64,000 bases of DNA, from NCBI GenBank assembly GCA_021018995.1, contig CM037589.1, positions 6,897,001 through 6,961,000 of the forward strand, in the 5' to 3' direction. Origin of the DNA: Chloranthus sessilifolius (taxonomy: Eukaryota; Streptophyta; Magnoliopsida; Chloranthales; Chloranthaceae). Below the pieces are notes generated by a model. It was given only the letters and a program-made list of their open reading frames with translations, was not told where the DNA came from and did not search any database. Of the stretch, positions 1 to 11,450 are shown piece by piece (position 1 is the stretch's first letter; each line of letters opens with the position of its first letter). The position numbers and the translations under genes were made by a program.

Positions 1-771
1 TGAACTCTCTCTTTGACTCAATAAATTTTGAGCGGGAAGTTTTGTGGGGCATTGATATGCAAAGTGTCCAAATCCGTGACACTTGTAACATTTGTTTTGA
101 CCACTAGTTTTGGGGTTCTCAACAACCGCTCCTTTCTCATTATCGATTTGGGGATTCGGAGAATTAATCAGGGGTTTTGATGGTTGAACCCCGAAATTAT
201 TTCCCTCTTTAGTGTAGGTTCTCTTTGACTCCAGTTGGTGTGTTTATGACACTTATCCACCTTAGCTTCTAACACCGTAAAAGGTAGCGGTGCGTGAAAG
301 GAACATACTTATCGATAAGTCGCTCATTCATGTCCTCCCATCGTGTGATGGGCTTACTTCGAAGTGACTCACGTCGAAACTCCACATTAGCTCAATAGGT
401 TTTGGCATGACTCACTAACCTCGTCTTGTTGTGGCTAACTCAACCTTTTACTCATCCAACACATCATACGAGTCAAAATACTCCTCCATACTAGACAACC
501 ATCCCACGAAGGATTTAGGGTTCTTCGTATCCTCAAAATCTGGGACTTCGATTTGAATAGACCTTAGAGAATTTCTATCAAGATCATGTCCGGGTTCACA
601 ATGATAAGAGCATCCCCTAAGTCTAATCTCATCATGACTTTCGAGACTTCGCCTAGGATTTGGAGTGCAACGGTTTCCTTGTTTGGCTAGTTCCCCCTCA
701 TTCATCACGATCATCGTGGCTTGGATGCTCCTAAGAGCATCAGCAATCTCACTCATACCCATGGTGATCAC
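1..771 (-). pseudogene. gag region of chromovirus E1 (fossil, runs off the left edge)
   Basis: Minus-strand gag of a Ty3/gypsy element, the structural protein of its virus-like particle. The readable start near 771 has a leading helical segment (MSEIADALRSIQ) like the gag starts of elements B and C. A CCHC zinc knuckle of the form CYKCHGFGHFAYQCP is read at about 46-90. It lies directly inside the primer site and LTR at 1083-1743, so this is the 5' end of an element whose pol would lie left of the window. Broken fossil. Confidence 0.8.
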
Positions 772-1082
772 GACACACTAAACAAGGGAGCTACAATGAA
801 CATGCAACTATGAACCAAAAGTAATAGAGTAATTTTAACAAACACAAGATGTGCACAAAAATGCGACTACACAACAAGTGAGTAATTTTAACAAACACCA
901 GATATGCATACAAATGAATACACAAATGTGACTACACAAACGACATCGAAATGACATACACACGTGAATCAAAATGAATGAGGACTTTCGTCAAACACTA
1001 GACATGCACACTAATGAACACAAATGAAATAAAGTGCAATAAATTTGAAATGGCATGCAAATATGTCCTAACCTAAAACCTA

Positions 1083-1095
1083 GGCTTTGATACCA
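1083..1095 (-). other. tRNA-Met primer binding site of E1
   Basis: Minus-strand reading TGGTATCAAAGCC is a near match to the initiator tRNA-Met primer site used by many plant LTR retrotransposons. It sits four bases inside the LTR edge at 1100. This orients E1 on the minus strand and identifies the adjoining LTR as its 5' LTR. Confidence 0.85.
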
Positions 1096-1099
1096 ACAA

Positions 1100-1743
1100 T
1101 GACGCAGGACAATGACCCTAAAATCCGTGAATGCCCATGATATGCTAATTTGTCGAAATTAAACTAATTAATTGAACAATTAGTTACAAATTAAAGTGAT
1201 ACCTTAGGGTTTCGTAGGGTTCCGACTAAGTGATCATGCTTGATTCATGTAGGGTCCAAGCCGATGCGCGAGATCCATTAGGAATGCAGAAGGGGTGATC
1301 CTAGAGATAGAACTCTAGCTTCGTCTAGGTCGGGGCGTTAAATCGTAGCTCGCGGTAGAATCGATAGTTCCTCGCTATGGCTTTTGAATTGAGGCGGTTA
1401 ATGGCGCAAATCGAACAAGCTCGAGCCCAACAACGGTCATGGATCGACGGGCTAAGATTGGATTCGATCCACAAGGATGGGCATCGAGGTTGTTCTAGAT
1501 CTAGGGTTAGAGATTGGAACAATCAGTTAAAAGGGGAAGAAATTGGATGCACGAGATTGATAAAATTGGGGGGAAATTAAACAAGAACAAGACTAAAAGA
1601 GAAGATCAAAGATAACATGGGTATCACACCCTTGGCCTCACACCAAAACCCATCACGGAGAAGAAGACTCACTCTTCAAAGCTCATCTCAAGCTCAAAAT
1701 GCAATACGCTTTCATTAATTTTTAACAACTAGTGCCAAAAATG
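1100..1743 (-). repeat. E1 5' LTR, piece 1 (R/U5 side)
   Basis: Begins TGACGCAGGAC next to the primer site. It shares with the other LTRs here the block near the LTR end (AACCCTAAAAT-type and GATAGAACTCTAGC-type motifs) and the GGCCTCACACCAAA block. The LTR is interrupted at 1743 by element A and resumes at 8563. Summed over its three pieces it is about 1.1 kb, the normal length for this lineage. Confidence 0.8.
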
Positions 1744-1932
1744 TGACAGGGACGCCGACATTGTAGACATTGGATACAGACTGTTTTGTGTGTACCGGCG
1801 TCGGAAGAAGCAAAACAGAAACGGAGATCGAAACCCGACTTAAAGAATCAGCCTGCTAGAGCAATGCCGGTCAATCGATCGACATCTGGTATTCGATCGA
1901 TTGACTGCGGCCTGTGAGGGAATATTTATGGT

Positions 1933-1972
<40 letters not shown>

Positions 1973-2870
1973 TCAATCGATCAAATTCCAAGAGTCGATC
2001 GATTGACTGTGCTGTGACCAGAGAACAAATTATATATATAAGTCAATCGATCGAATTCCATGTGTCAATCGATTGACTGGCGCGAACATGGGTTTTTCTA
2101 CATAATTCGAAGTTGAGTTTCTAGGGGCATACTTGTCTTTTAGTATTTGTTTTAGGGTTTTATTATGTTTCAGAGGCCTCCGATATAAGGTCTTTTAAAA
2201 AATATAATGTAATCAGTTGATTATTTAATGAAAAGAGCTTTTGCTTGTGTGCTTGAGATGAGCCTCCATGAAGATTGAATCTTCGCTTCCCGAGAAGGGT
2301 TTGGTGTGAAGTCAAGGGTGTGAAGCCCAAAATCTATCTTCTATCTATCTCTTGATTTTATTTTATTTTTCTCTGCTTGTTTTGATCCCATAAACTTCAA
2401 ATCCAGCCGTTATCTTTTCCCAAAATTCCTAAATCTGCACCATTGATTCGAACCAATCTCATAATCCTAAAATCAGACCATCCAACCTTTAAATATCCTG
2501 AAATTTATAAATCCTAGATCCCATCTAAGTCCCCAAATCGATCCGATTCAAGCCCAAACTTCATTCGAGCCATCAAACCAGCCCGAATCAGAACCCTTAG
2601 AGGACTTGTGATTCCATTATTGACCCACGAGCGGCGCCCTAATCTGGAAAAACTAGAGTTCTACCTCTAGACTGATTTACACCGCGAATCTAAAGGATCT
2701 AGCGCACAAACCGAACCCTACTCGAATCTAGCGCGATTTTTCAATGGAAAACTATGAAACCCGAAGGTATCTGCATTATTTTCAGATTTATTGTTTAATT
2801 AATTTAATTTAATTTCGACAATTAATTAAATCATAGCATTCACGTAGTTTAGGGTCCTTGTTCCGCATCA
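1744..2870 (+). repeat. element A 5' LTR
   Basis: Runs from TGACAGGGACGCC to CCGCATCA. The first ~100 bases repeat the end of pol. U3 then carries paired CGATCGA palindromes at about 1877-1910, 1975-2010 and 2040-2080, around a long TA microsatellite (1936-1971). It ends four bases before the primer site. Confidence 0.9.
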
Positions 2871-2874
2871 GTTT

Positions 2875-2887
2875 TGGTATCAAAACC
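2875..2887 (+). other. tRNA-Met primer binding site of A
   Basis: TGGTATCAAAACC, four bases after the 5' LTR, is a slightly altered initiator tRNA-Met complement. Confidence 0.85.
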
Positions 2888-3064
2888 TAATTTCTAGGTT
2901 AGGGCATATTTGTGTGACATTTAATTCCATTGCATTTTAATTTTCATTGCGTCTTATTTCAGTTCTTGTCAATGTGTGCACACCTAGTGTTTGATAAAAT
3001 TTCTCTTTCGTTGTGGTTTATATTTGCATGCCCATTTAGAACTCATACTAGTAGTTGTGGTCAC

Positions 3065-4226
3065 CATGAACATGAATGAGATTTTCGATGTTCTTAACGG
3101 TATGAGAGCTGAATTAAAAGCGATCAATGATCGAAAGGCTGCCATGAAGACAGCCTAAAGGAACCTTTAAACTTCCAATGATAGGTTGTTAGACCGAGTC
3201 AACCGGTTAAACGAGGATGACGAGTACCTCGAACTACACCGTGAGCGTAATGGTCTACGTTTCGAACAAAATGGCTTCCAACATAATCGAAACCGGAATC
3301 ATAGGATGGATCATCATTGAGATGACTACGACCCAGATGGGAAACTCCTTAAAAACGTCTGAGTTGAGTTCCCAACCTTCGATGGAAGCTCAGACCCTAA
3401 ACTCTTCCTCGATTGGTTATCCGACATGGACCAGCACTTTGAGTGGTTTGGTATGAGCAATGAGCGGTGCGTCAAGCTCGCCAAGATGAAACTCATCAGC
3501 CAAACCCGACTCTTTTGGGTCAACGTTGAGCGCATCAGGATGAATGCGAGATGTGCTCCCATTACCTGTTGGGAGGACCTGAAGGAGCGACTTACAGAGA
3601 AGTACGTTCTTTCCTCATACTAGCATCATCTCCTCGATCAATAGCAAAATCTACGCCAAGGTAGTATACTCGTAGTGGATTACATTGGCAAATTTGAAGA
3701 ATTCATGATGAGAGCCAAAGTGTCCGAAGGCCCCCAAGTCACTCTATCCAGATTTCGCACCGGATTGAGGTTTGACTTGCAAAAAGAGTTAGTCTCTCAC
3801 CCCGTTGAGACTCTTGCCAAATGTTACACCATCGTTCAAGACCTTGAACGATATTTGAAAATGACGGTGGTGAGGCGATCTGAGCCTCATATCGGTCAAC
3901 CTCGTACCGGCGAGGTGAGTAGTGCTGGAAACCCACCCACCAAACTCACACAATCCACATCCGATGTTCGGTTTGACAAAGGAAAGGGTGTGGTAGGAGA
4001 ATCCTCAAAGGGCGGTTCTCACATCAAGTGTTACAACTGTCAAGGGTTGGGACACTTTGCCGCCCAATGCCCTAAGAGAAACCCGCAAAGGAATCTCTAC
4101 GTCGAGGGAGAAGATAACGAGGATGACAGAATTTTAATAGAAGAGATCTTTGAGCCGGATGCCACACCTAGTGATGAAGAGGGTGATGTCAGTGGTCGTG
4201 CTCTTGCACAGCCTCAACGAGATTAA
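3065..4226 (+). pseudogene. element A gag (fossil)
   Basis: Starts with MNMNEIFDVLNGMRAEL, continues through a capsid-like region (WLSDMDQHFEWF, then FWVNVERIRMNARC) and ends with a CCHC zinc knuckle CYNCQGLGHFAAQCP near 4029-4072 and an acidic tail. This matches plant Ty3/gypsy gag, which packages the RNA. Broken fossil. Confidence 0.85.
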
Positions 4227-4298
4227 AAGGAGGATTGGTGTAGGGAAAATATCTTCCACACCTTCGCCAAATGCGGCGAGAAGAGCTATAAGATCATC

Positions 4299-4610
4299 AT
4301 GGACAACAAAAGTTGTATCAATGTGGTGTCAACACACACCATAACCCGCTTAGGGCTTACACTCGAAGCCCACCCGAGGCCATACAAAGTTGCATGGGTT
4401 GACTCTTCCTCCATTCCCGTGTCTCAGAGGTGTCACGCACCTGTTCAGCTAGGTTCATATTTGGGCACCTTGTGGTGCGATGTGGGATCAATGGATGTGG
4501 GCCACATCATCTTAGGGAGGCCATGGCTTTATGACTTGAACGTGACTATTTTTGGTCGATCTAACATTTATACGTTCATACATAATAGCAAGAAGATAAC
4601 TATTAACCCT
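4299..4610 (+). pseudogene. element A retropepsin-like protease region (fossil)
   Basis: Follows gag. Reads SCINVVSTHTITRLGL and later IILGRPWLYDLNVTIFGRSN, which match the start and the ILGRPWL end block of retroviral-type aspartic proteases in plant gypsy elements. Broken fossil. Confidence 0.75.
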
Positions 4611-4919
4611 TTAGCCCCCAAAGCATCGTCGACCAACAAAGCCGAGAAGGACGGTCAGTCTAAGACCATTAACATTGTGAGTCCTTTAGAGTTTGAAAAG
4701 GAGTCGTTAGACGGGAGCGTAGTGTACGTTGTTGTCACCATTGAGAGTACCACCGCGAATTCTTTCATTATCAGCTCAACCTGTGTGGCATTCAATTCGC
4801 GGATGTCTTCCCCGAAGACTTACCGAATGAGCTTCCTCCCATGTGTGGCATTCAACACGCGATCGATTTGGTTCCCGGATCTACCCTACCAAACATATTC
4901 CATTACAAGTTAAATCCGG

Positions 4920-6115
4920 TTGAGCACGCCGAATTGACTGGGCAAGTTAATGAACTCCTTCAGAAAGGGTTCATCCAAGAGAGTCTAAGCTCGTGTGCAG
5001 TACCCGCCCTACTCACTCCTAAGAAAGATGGTACATGGCGCATGTGTGTGGATAGCCGTGCGATCAACAAGATTACGGTTAAATATCGATTTCTCATACC
5101 AAGGCTAGACGATATGCTTGATATGATGGTTGGCGCCTCTATTAAAAGTGTCTACCATCAAGTTTGCATTCGCCCTGATGATGAGTGGAAAACCGCCTTC
5201 AAGACCAATGATGGTCTTTATGAGTGGATGGCCATGCCTTTTGGGTTATCGAATGCCCCGAGCACATTCATGAGGTTCATGACGCAAGTGTTGAGGCCGT
5301 TTCTCGGCAAGTTCCTTGTTGTATACTTTGACGACATCTTGATTTACAGTTATGACAGAGAACAACACATTATCCACCTAAAGTTGGTTTGTGAAACCTT
5401 GAAGGGAGAAAGGTTAGATGCGAATCTCAAGAAATGCACATTCATGTAACAATCCGTTGTATTCTTGGGATTCATTATCTCGGCTGATGGGATGGTTGCG
5501 GACCCTGAGAAGGTTAAAAATCCATTATGGAATGGCCCGAGCCTAGGAATATTCATGATGTCTGTAGCTTCCATAGATTGGCCATATTCTATCGTCACTT
5601 CATCCGGAATTTTAGCACCATTATGGCTCCTATTACCGATTGTATGAAAAAATGAGAGTTTCAATGGAGTAAAGCTGCGACGAGGGTCTTTGCCAAAATA
5701 AAAGAGAAAATGAGTACTGCACCTGTCATGCACCTACCTGACTTTTCTGAAGTCTTTGAAGTAGCATGTGACGCGTCGGGTGTGGGGATAGGTGGAGTGC
5801 TTAGCCAAGAGGGCTACCAAGTGGCCTATTTCAGTGAGAAACTTAATGAAGCAAAGCAAAAATACTCCACCTATGACAAGGAGTTTTATGCGGTGATCCA
5901 ATCTCTTTGGTATTAGAAGCATTACCTTAGACCGCAAGAATTCGTGTTGTTTTCTAACCATGAAGCCTTACGCTTCCTTGCTTCACAGAAAAAGTTGAAC
6001 ACAAGGCACATAAAGTGGGTTGAGTATCTTCAAGGGTTCACATTCGTGTTAAAGCATAAGGCGGGTGCCGAGAACAAGGCAGCCGATGCACTTAGTCGTC
6101 GAGTGGCGACTTTGC
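4920..6115 (+). pseudogene. element A reverse transcriptase and RNase H region (fossil)
   Basis: Reverse transcriptase motifs in order: [42 protein letters not shown] and the polymerase box YFDDILIYS near 5320-5350. RNase H follows from about 5750 ([20 protein letters not shown], then [14 protein letters not shown]) and ends at ADALSRR. The order is that of Ty3/gypsy. Broken fossil. Confidence 0.85.
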
Positions 6116-6311
6116 AATCCATGAGCACCGAGGTCATCGGATTTGAGCAGTTAAAGCAAGACTATCCCGAGTGCCCAGATTTCAGGGTGGAATACACTGC
6201 TCTCCGTAAAAATTCAAACATCATTAACTCCAAGTATACCCTACAAGACAAGTATCCATTCAAAGGAACTCGCCTATGCATCCCTCGCACCTCATTGCGT
6301 GACTTTCTCAT

Positions 6312-7500
6312 TTGGGAGTTCCATGCCGGATAGCTTGCCAAACATTTCGGGCGCAACAAGACCATTACACTAGTTGAGGATAAGTATTATTGGCCTAGCC
6401 TTATGAGAGATGTTTCACGAGTCGTAAAACAATGTCGTACATGCCAAGTAGCCAAACAAAATAAACAAAATATTGGTTTGTATACCCCGTTACCCGTGCT
6501 ACACACCCCGTGGCAAGATATCTCTATGGATTTCGTGCTCGGACTTCCCAAGACCCAACAGAAGCACAATTCTATTTTTGTCGTGGACCACTTCTCTAAG
6601 ATGGCCCATTTCATCCCTTGCTTTAAAACCTCTGATGCGGCTCACGTAGCCAAATTATTTTTCGGGGAGGTTGTGCGTCTCCATGGGTTACCCAAAACCA
6701 TTGTGTCGGATCGGGACATGAAATTCACCAATTACTTATGGAAAACTTTATGGCACATGATGGGTACCATGCTTCAGTTTTCTTCGGCCTATCATCCTCA
6801 AACCGATGGCCAAACGGAAGTCACCAATAGGAGCTTAGGTAATCTCCTTCCTTATCTAGTCTTTAATCATATTAGGACTTGGGATTCTACATTACCAATA
6901 GCCGAGTTTACATACAACAATTCTGTCAATAGGTCCCTAGGCATGAGTCCGTTTGAGGTCGTGCATGGACATAGGCCAAGGACACCATTAGATTTAATCC
7001 CCATATCTTCATATTATCGAGTATCTGAGTCTGCAGACGCATTTGCAAAACACATTCATAACTTGCACGCCGAAATTAGACAAATAATTAATTCAAGCAA
7101 TGAACATTACAAGATAACTGCGGATGCGCATAGGAGCTTCAAAGAATTCCAAGTGGGAGATTATGTGATGGTTCGGGTTAGGCCTGAATGATTCCTCGCG
7201 GTGCTGGGCCTTTTAGAATTGTGGCAAGGAGCAGTCCTAATGCGTATGTTTTCGAACTTCCGCCCCACAACCTCTACCATTTCCTTCCCCATGCAGGCAG
7301 AGGAGAGATGAAATCGAAGGGATACTTGATGATTTTGTGGTATCAACCCATGGTGGAGGGTTTCAGAAGTGCTTAGTTAAGTGGATGGGAAAGCCGGACT
7401 CCGAGAACACGTGGTTAACTGAAGACGAGGTGCGACACCTGGATCCCGACGTGCTTGATCGCTATCACCACGCCGCTTCATCGGGGATAAAGGCTTTTCG
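6312..7500 (+). pseudogene. element A integrase and chromodomain (fossil)
   Basis: Zinc-finger half (CRTCQVAKQNKQN), then the DDE catalytic core: [21 protein letters not shown] and [18 protein letters not shown] block follows (the GPY/F module of gypsy integrases). The last part, from about 7345, is a chromodomain of the form CLVKWMGKPDSENTW followed by LDPDVLDRYH. Chromodomains of this group steer integration toward particular chromatin. Pol reading continues into the 3' LTR. Broken fossil. Confidence 0.85.
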
Positions 7501-7512
7501 GCTAGGGAGAAT
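7499..7512 (+). other. polypurine tract of A
   Basis: GGCTAGGGAGAAT lies directly before the 3' LTR and is purine-rich, as expected for the plus-strand primer. It lies inside the pol reading frame, as in elements C and D. Confidence 0.7.
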
Positions 7513-7695
7513 TGACAGGGATGCCGACATTGTAGACATTGGATACGGACCGTTTCGCGTGTACCGACGTCGAAAGAAGCGAAACGAAGAAGCGAAACTC
7601 GAAAAGAATCGACTTAAGAATCGAGTTACGGTACCAATCGATCGACATCTGGTATTCGATCGATTGACTGCGGCCTGTGAGGGAATATTTCTAGC

Positions 7696-7755
<60 letters not shown>

Positions 7756-8557
7756 TCAATCGATCAAATTCCATGTGTCGATCGATTGACTGGCGCGAAC
7801 ATGGGTTTTTTTACAATTCGTAGTTGAGTTTCTAGGGGCATACCTGTTTTGTAGTATTTGTTTTAGGGTTTTCGTTATGTTTTAAAGGCCTCATAGATAA
7901 GGTCTTTTAAAAAGAATAATGTAATCAGTTGATTATTGAATGAAAAGAGCTTTTGCTTGTGTGTTTGAGATGAGCCTCCATGAAGATTGAATCTTCGCTT
8001 CCCGAGAATCGTTTGGTGTGAAGCCAAGGGTGTGAAGCCCAAAATCTATCTCTTGATTTTACTTTATTTTTCTTTGCTTGTTTTGATCCCATAAACTTCA
8101 AATCCAGCCAAAATTCCTAAATCTGCACCATTGATTTGAACCAATCTCAAAATCCTAAAATCAGCCATCCAACCTTTAAATGCCCCGAAGTTTATAAATC
8201 CTAGATCCCATCTAAGTCCCCGAATCGATCCAATTCAAGCCTAAACTTCATCCGAGCCATCAAACCAACCCGAATCAGAACCTTTAGAGGACTTGTGATT
8301 CCATCATTGACCCACGAGCGTCGCCCTAATATGGAAAAGCTAGAGTTCTACCTCTAGACCGATCTACACCGCGAATCTAACGGATCTAGCGCATGGACCA
8401 GACCCTACTCAAATCTAGCACGATTTTTCAATGGAAAACTACGAAACTCGATGGTATCCGTATTATTTTCAAATTTATTGTTTAATTAATTTAGTTTAAT
8501 TTCGGCAATTAATTAAATCGTAGCATTCACGTAGTTTAGGGTCCTTGTCCCGCATCA
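7513..8557 (+). repeat. element A 3' LTR
   Basis: Same ends as the 5' LTR. The first part still encodes the tail of pol (GYGPFRVYRRRKKR). The TA microsatellite (7698-7754) is longer here. The CGATCGA palindromes flank it. Confidence 0.9.
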
Positions 8558-8562
8558 AAATA

Positions 8563-8905
8563 GCTTACAAAATTATGCTTTATAGTAATTACAAATGAGA
8601 ATACCATAAAATAGAAATGTACTATGTTACCCAAAAGGGTAACTTACATTTGACATAAAAGACAAAGAAAAGAAAGGATAAAAGGGACAATCTCGACATG
8701 TGACTTGCTCGAGCGACTTTTGGTTCTTGCTCAAGCAGGAATCTTCACGAGGTCGCTCGAGCAACTTGAGGCCGAAAATTTTGGCCTTGATTTCTGGCAC
8801 GCTCTCGCTCGAGTGACCAAAACACGAAAGTTTTGGTCGAGTTTCTGAAGCGCCTCGCTCTAGCGAACCTCATTTTCACTTGAGCGAGCCTGGGCAGAGG
8901 CTCTC
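8563..8905 (-). repeat. E1 5' LTR, piece 2 (U3)
   Basis: The continuation of the E1 LTR after element A, still minus strand. It has a TATA-like ACTATAAAGC (minus) near 8578-8588. From about 8705 to 8890 there are repeated CTCGAGCGA / CGCTCGAGT palindromic motifs, the U3 signature of this family. It is cut at 8905 by element B. Confidence 0.7.
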
Positions 8906-9810
8906 TGACGCGGAACAGGAACCCTAAAATGCGTGAATATGATGTTTTGCAATTTTGTCGAAATTAAATAAAATTAAATCAAGCTTAATCTCAAAACTAT
9001 CTTAAATACCTTAGGGTTCAGAGAATTCAGGTTGGTAGATCACGCGAGATCCAGTTAGGGTCCAGTCCGATGCGCAAGTACTATTAGATTTGAAGCGAGA
9101 TCGGCCTAGAGATAGAACTCTAGCTTTTTTCAGGCTTGGGCGTTCGTCTTCGATCCGACGTAGATTCGTAGGCTCTAACTAGGGCTTTGGAAATAGGTGT
9201 ATGGTTTTGTAATGGGCTTATGGTTTGATTTATGGCTTAGAAAAGGGTTTTGGGCTCTGTTTGATTTAGGGTTCAAAAGGGGTTTAGGATTTTGGGATCG
9301 AAATCAATAGATTGAGATTTAGAAATTTAAATCAACACAGAGAAAGGTTAAGAAAACAGAGATAGATAATAGAGAAGATAACAAAGATTGCTTTTGGGAA
9401 TCACTCCCTTGGCCTCACACCAAACCCATCTCAGGCAGAGAATATTCAAGCATAAAAGCATTCAAAATATTCAATAACTAATTAAAAAGTCTTTACAAAC
9501 CTCAATATATAGGCCACCAATAATTAAATTCGAAATAAAGAGTCCTAATAACAATAAAACACTAAAAAGGAAAGTTTTCGTAACAAAAAACTTAAAATTA
9601 GAAGTCTCGTCACGACGTCCGTAGTGCTCCACGGACGTCTGTGACCTACGGACAGTGAGGGGGCAAAATCACGGACGTCTGTCATTGTTTCACGGACGTC
9701 CGTCACTGTTTATGTGAACAGTAACCTTTTTTTTTTTTTTTTTTTTTTTTTGAAGTTGAAATTCTGTTGCGGTTCAACTTCAATACTTTCGATCTTGACG
9801 TTCCCCATCA
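8906..9810 (-). repeat. element B 3' LTR
   Basis: Left edge TGACGCGG, right edge CCCCATCA (plus reading). The U3 part (9605-9725) carries several ACGGACGTC palindromes and a T tract at 9727-9751. Closely matches 14682-15636. Confidence 0.9.
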
Positions 9811-9965
9811 TTCTCCTCCACTCAAAATGTTTCATCACCGATAAAACACGCATGCTGTACTTAGGCTCAGGCTCCCTCTCATTTCTTTCAACGCCGGTAG
9901 AAATGATGTGGTCCGAATCCAATGTCCATGTATGTGGCGTCCCCGTTAATTCCCCTGGACCAAAA
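9811..9965 (-). repeat. second copy of the pol tail / polypurine junction in B
   Basis: On the minus strand the segment that ends pol in related elements (GATGAAACA, a purine run, then ACGGGGACGCC) occurs here, and a similar GATGAAACATTTT, GTGGAGGAGAA, TGATGGGGAACG series occurs again ~150 bases on, at the actual LTR edge. The LTR boundary of this family therefore seems to have moved to a duplicated junction. Confidence 0.65.
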
Positions 9966-11157
9966 AGGTTTTATCAGTGATGAAACATGCTCGTGGTAGA
10001 TGTCTATCAGGTCGGGGTTCAAGCGGCGAACTTCGTTCTCGTAGATCCAAGTGTTTTCGGACTCCGGTTTGCCGACCCATTTAACCAAGTACTTCTGGAA
10101 TCTCCCGTCATGGGTAGAGACGGCATGATCATTGATTATATCCTCTATTTCATCTATTCTCTGTCTGCTTGGGGAAGGAAGAGGTACAGGCTGCAAGGTT
10201 GTTGGGGCTGGGACTAGGAGGTGGCTAGAGTGGATTTTTAGAAGGTGGGGTGAAACCCAAGTAAGGAGCCAAGTCCTCCACATTGAACGTTGAACTAACC
10301 CCCGTACCTGAAAGAGGCTCGAGCACGTATGCTTTAGGACCACTCTTAGCCAAAATTCTAAAAGGCCCAGCGCCTCAAGATTGGAGTTTCTTTATGGATC
10401 CTGATGGGAACCGCTCAGGCCTAATCCAAACCATCACATAATCACCCACGTGATATTCTTTGAAATGCCTGTGAGCATCTACAGATAATTTATATTGACT
10501 ATTGCTTGAAATAATCTTTTGTCTAATTTCGGCATGCAAGCTATGTATGTGTTGTGCAAATGCATCGGCAGACTCTGACACTCTATGGGATGCAAACATA
10601 GGGATCAAATCTAATGGGGTCCTAGGCCTATGGCCATGTACTACCTCAAAAGAACTCATGCCTATGAACCTATTGACAGAATTATTATAGGCAAACTCAG
10701 TTGTGGGTAAAATGGTATCCCAGGTCCTAACATGATCATTGACAAGACTATGAAGGAGATTCCCAAGGCTTTTATTGGTGCTTTCGGTTTGACCATCCTT
10801 TTGAGGGTGGTAAGCTGTTGAGAATTGGAGCAATGTGCCCATCATGTGCCAAACGGTCTTCCAAAAATAGCTAGTAAATTTAACATCCCTATCATACACA
10901 ATGGTTTTGGGCAACCCATGAAGACGCACTACCTCTGCGAAAAATAGTTTAGCAATATGAGATGCATCGGAGGTTTTGGAATAAGGAATCAACTGGGTCA
11001 TTTTGAAAAATTGGTCCACTACGACATAGATGAAGTCGTGCTTCCTAGGGGTCATAGGAAGTCCAAGCACGAAATCCATAGAGAGGTCTTGCCACGGTGT
11101 GTGTGGCACAGGTAACGGGGTGTACAAGCCGGTATTTTGTTTGGTCTGTTTTGACAC
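9966..11157 (-). pseudogene. element B integrase and chromodomain (fossil)
   Basis: Integrase core with [23 protein letters not shown] and YHPQKDGQTE, then the connector SVNRFIGMSSFEVVHGHRPR. The chromodomain (YLVKWVGKPESENTW, then LNPDLIDIYHE) lies at about 9990-10106, preceded by a proline-rich linker. Broken fossil. Confidence 0.87.
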
Positions 11158-11450
11158 TTAGCAAGTACGACAATGCTTAACGACCCGAGCGACATCTCTC
11201 ATTAGGCTAGGCCAAAAGAACTTATCCTCTACGAGCACAACAGTTTTATTACGCCCAAAATGTTTGGCCATCCCTCCAGCATGTAACTCTCAAATGAGAA
11301 AGTCACGCAATGAAGTGTGAGGGATGCAAAGGCGGTTGCCTTTGAACAAGTACCCATCGTGGATGGTGTACATGGGGTGTGTGCTGGTCGGGTCACTAAG
11401 GATAGCAGTATACTCAACCCCAAAATCTGGGCACTCGGGGTACTCATCCT

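Larger units (their letters stand above)
1744..8557 (+). mobile_element. chromovirus A: full-length but broken Ty3/gypsy LTR retrotransposon
   Basis: Complete 5' to 3' layout: LTR, tRNA-Met primer site, gag, protease, reverse transcriptase, RNase H, integrase, chromodomain, polypurine tract, LTR. Both LTRs run TGACAGGG...GCATCA. Flanks AAATG (1739-1743) and AAATA (8558-8562) look like a 5-bp target duplication with one later change. It is inserted in antisense orientation in the 5' LTR of E1. By eye the LTRs differ at several percent of sites, suggesting a few million years at usual plant rates. Pol carries several breaks, so the copy is dead. The LTR-overlapping pol end suggests the CRM side of the chromoviruses, but no tree was made. 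Confidence 0.92.

Noticed and set aside
1325-1580. Small genes in the overlapping frames near 1.3-1.6 kb
   Set aside because: The region is LTR sequence of E1, similar to the other LTRs; the frames are chance.
7683-7789. Protein with an Ile-Tyr repeat (also near 40100-40200, 40620, 46510 and 57000)
   Set aside because: It is the translation of TA microsatellites, not a protein.
9727-9751. Poly-T runs as retrogene tails
   Set aside because: They occur at the same place in both LTRs of B, so they are part of the LTR.
9990-10106. Host chromodomain (HP1-like) gene
   Set aside because: The chromodomain directly follows integrase and precedes an LTR, so it is the tail of element B; the same holds for A, C and D.
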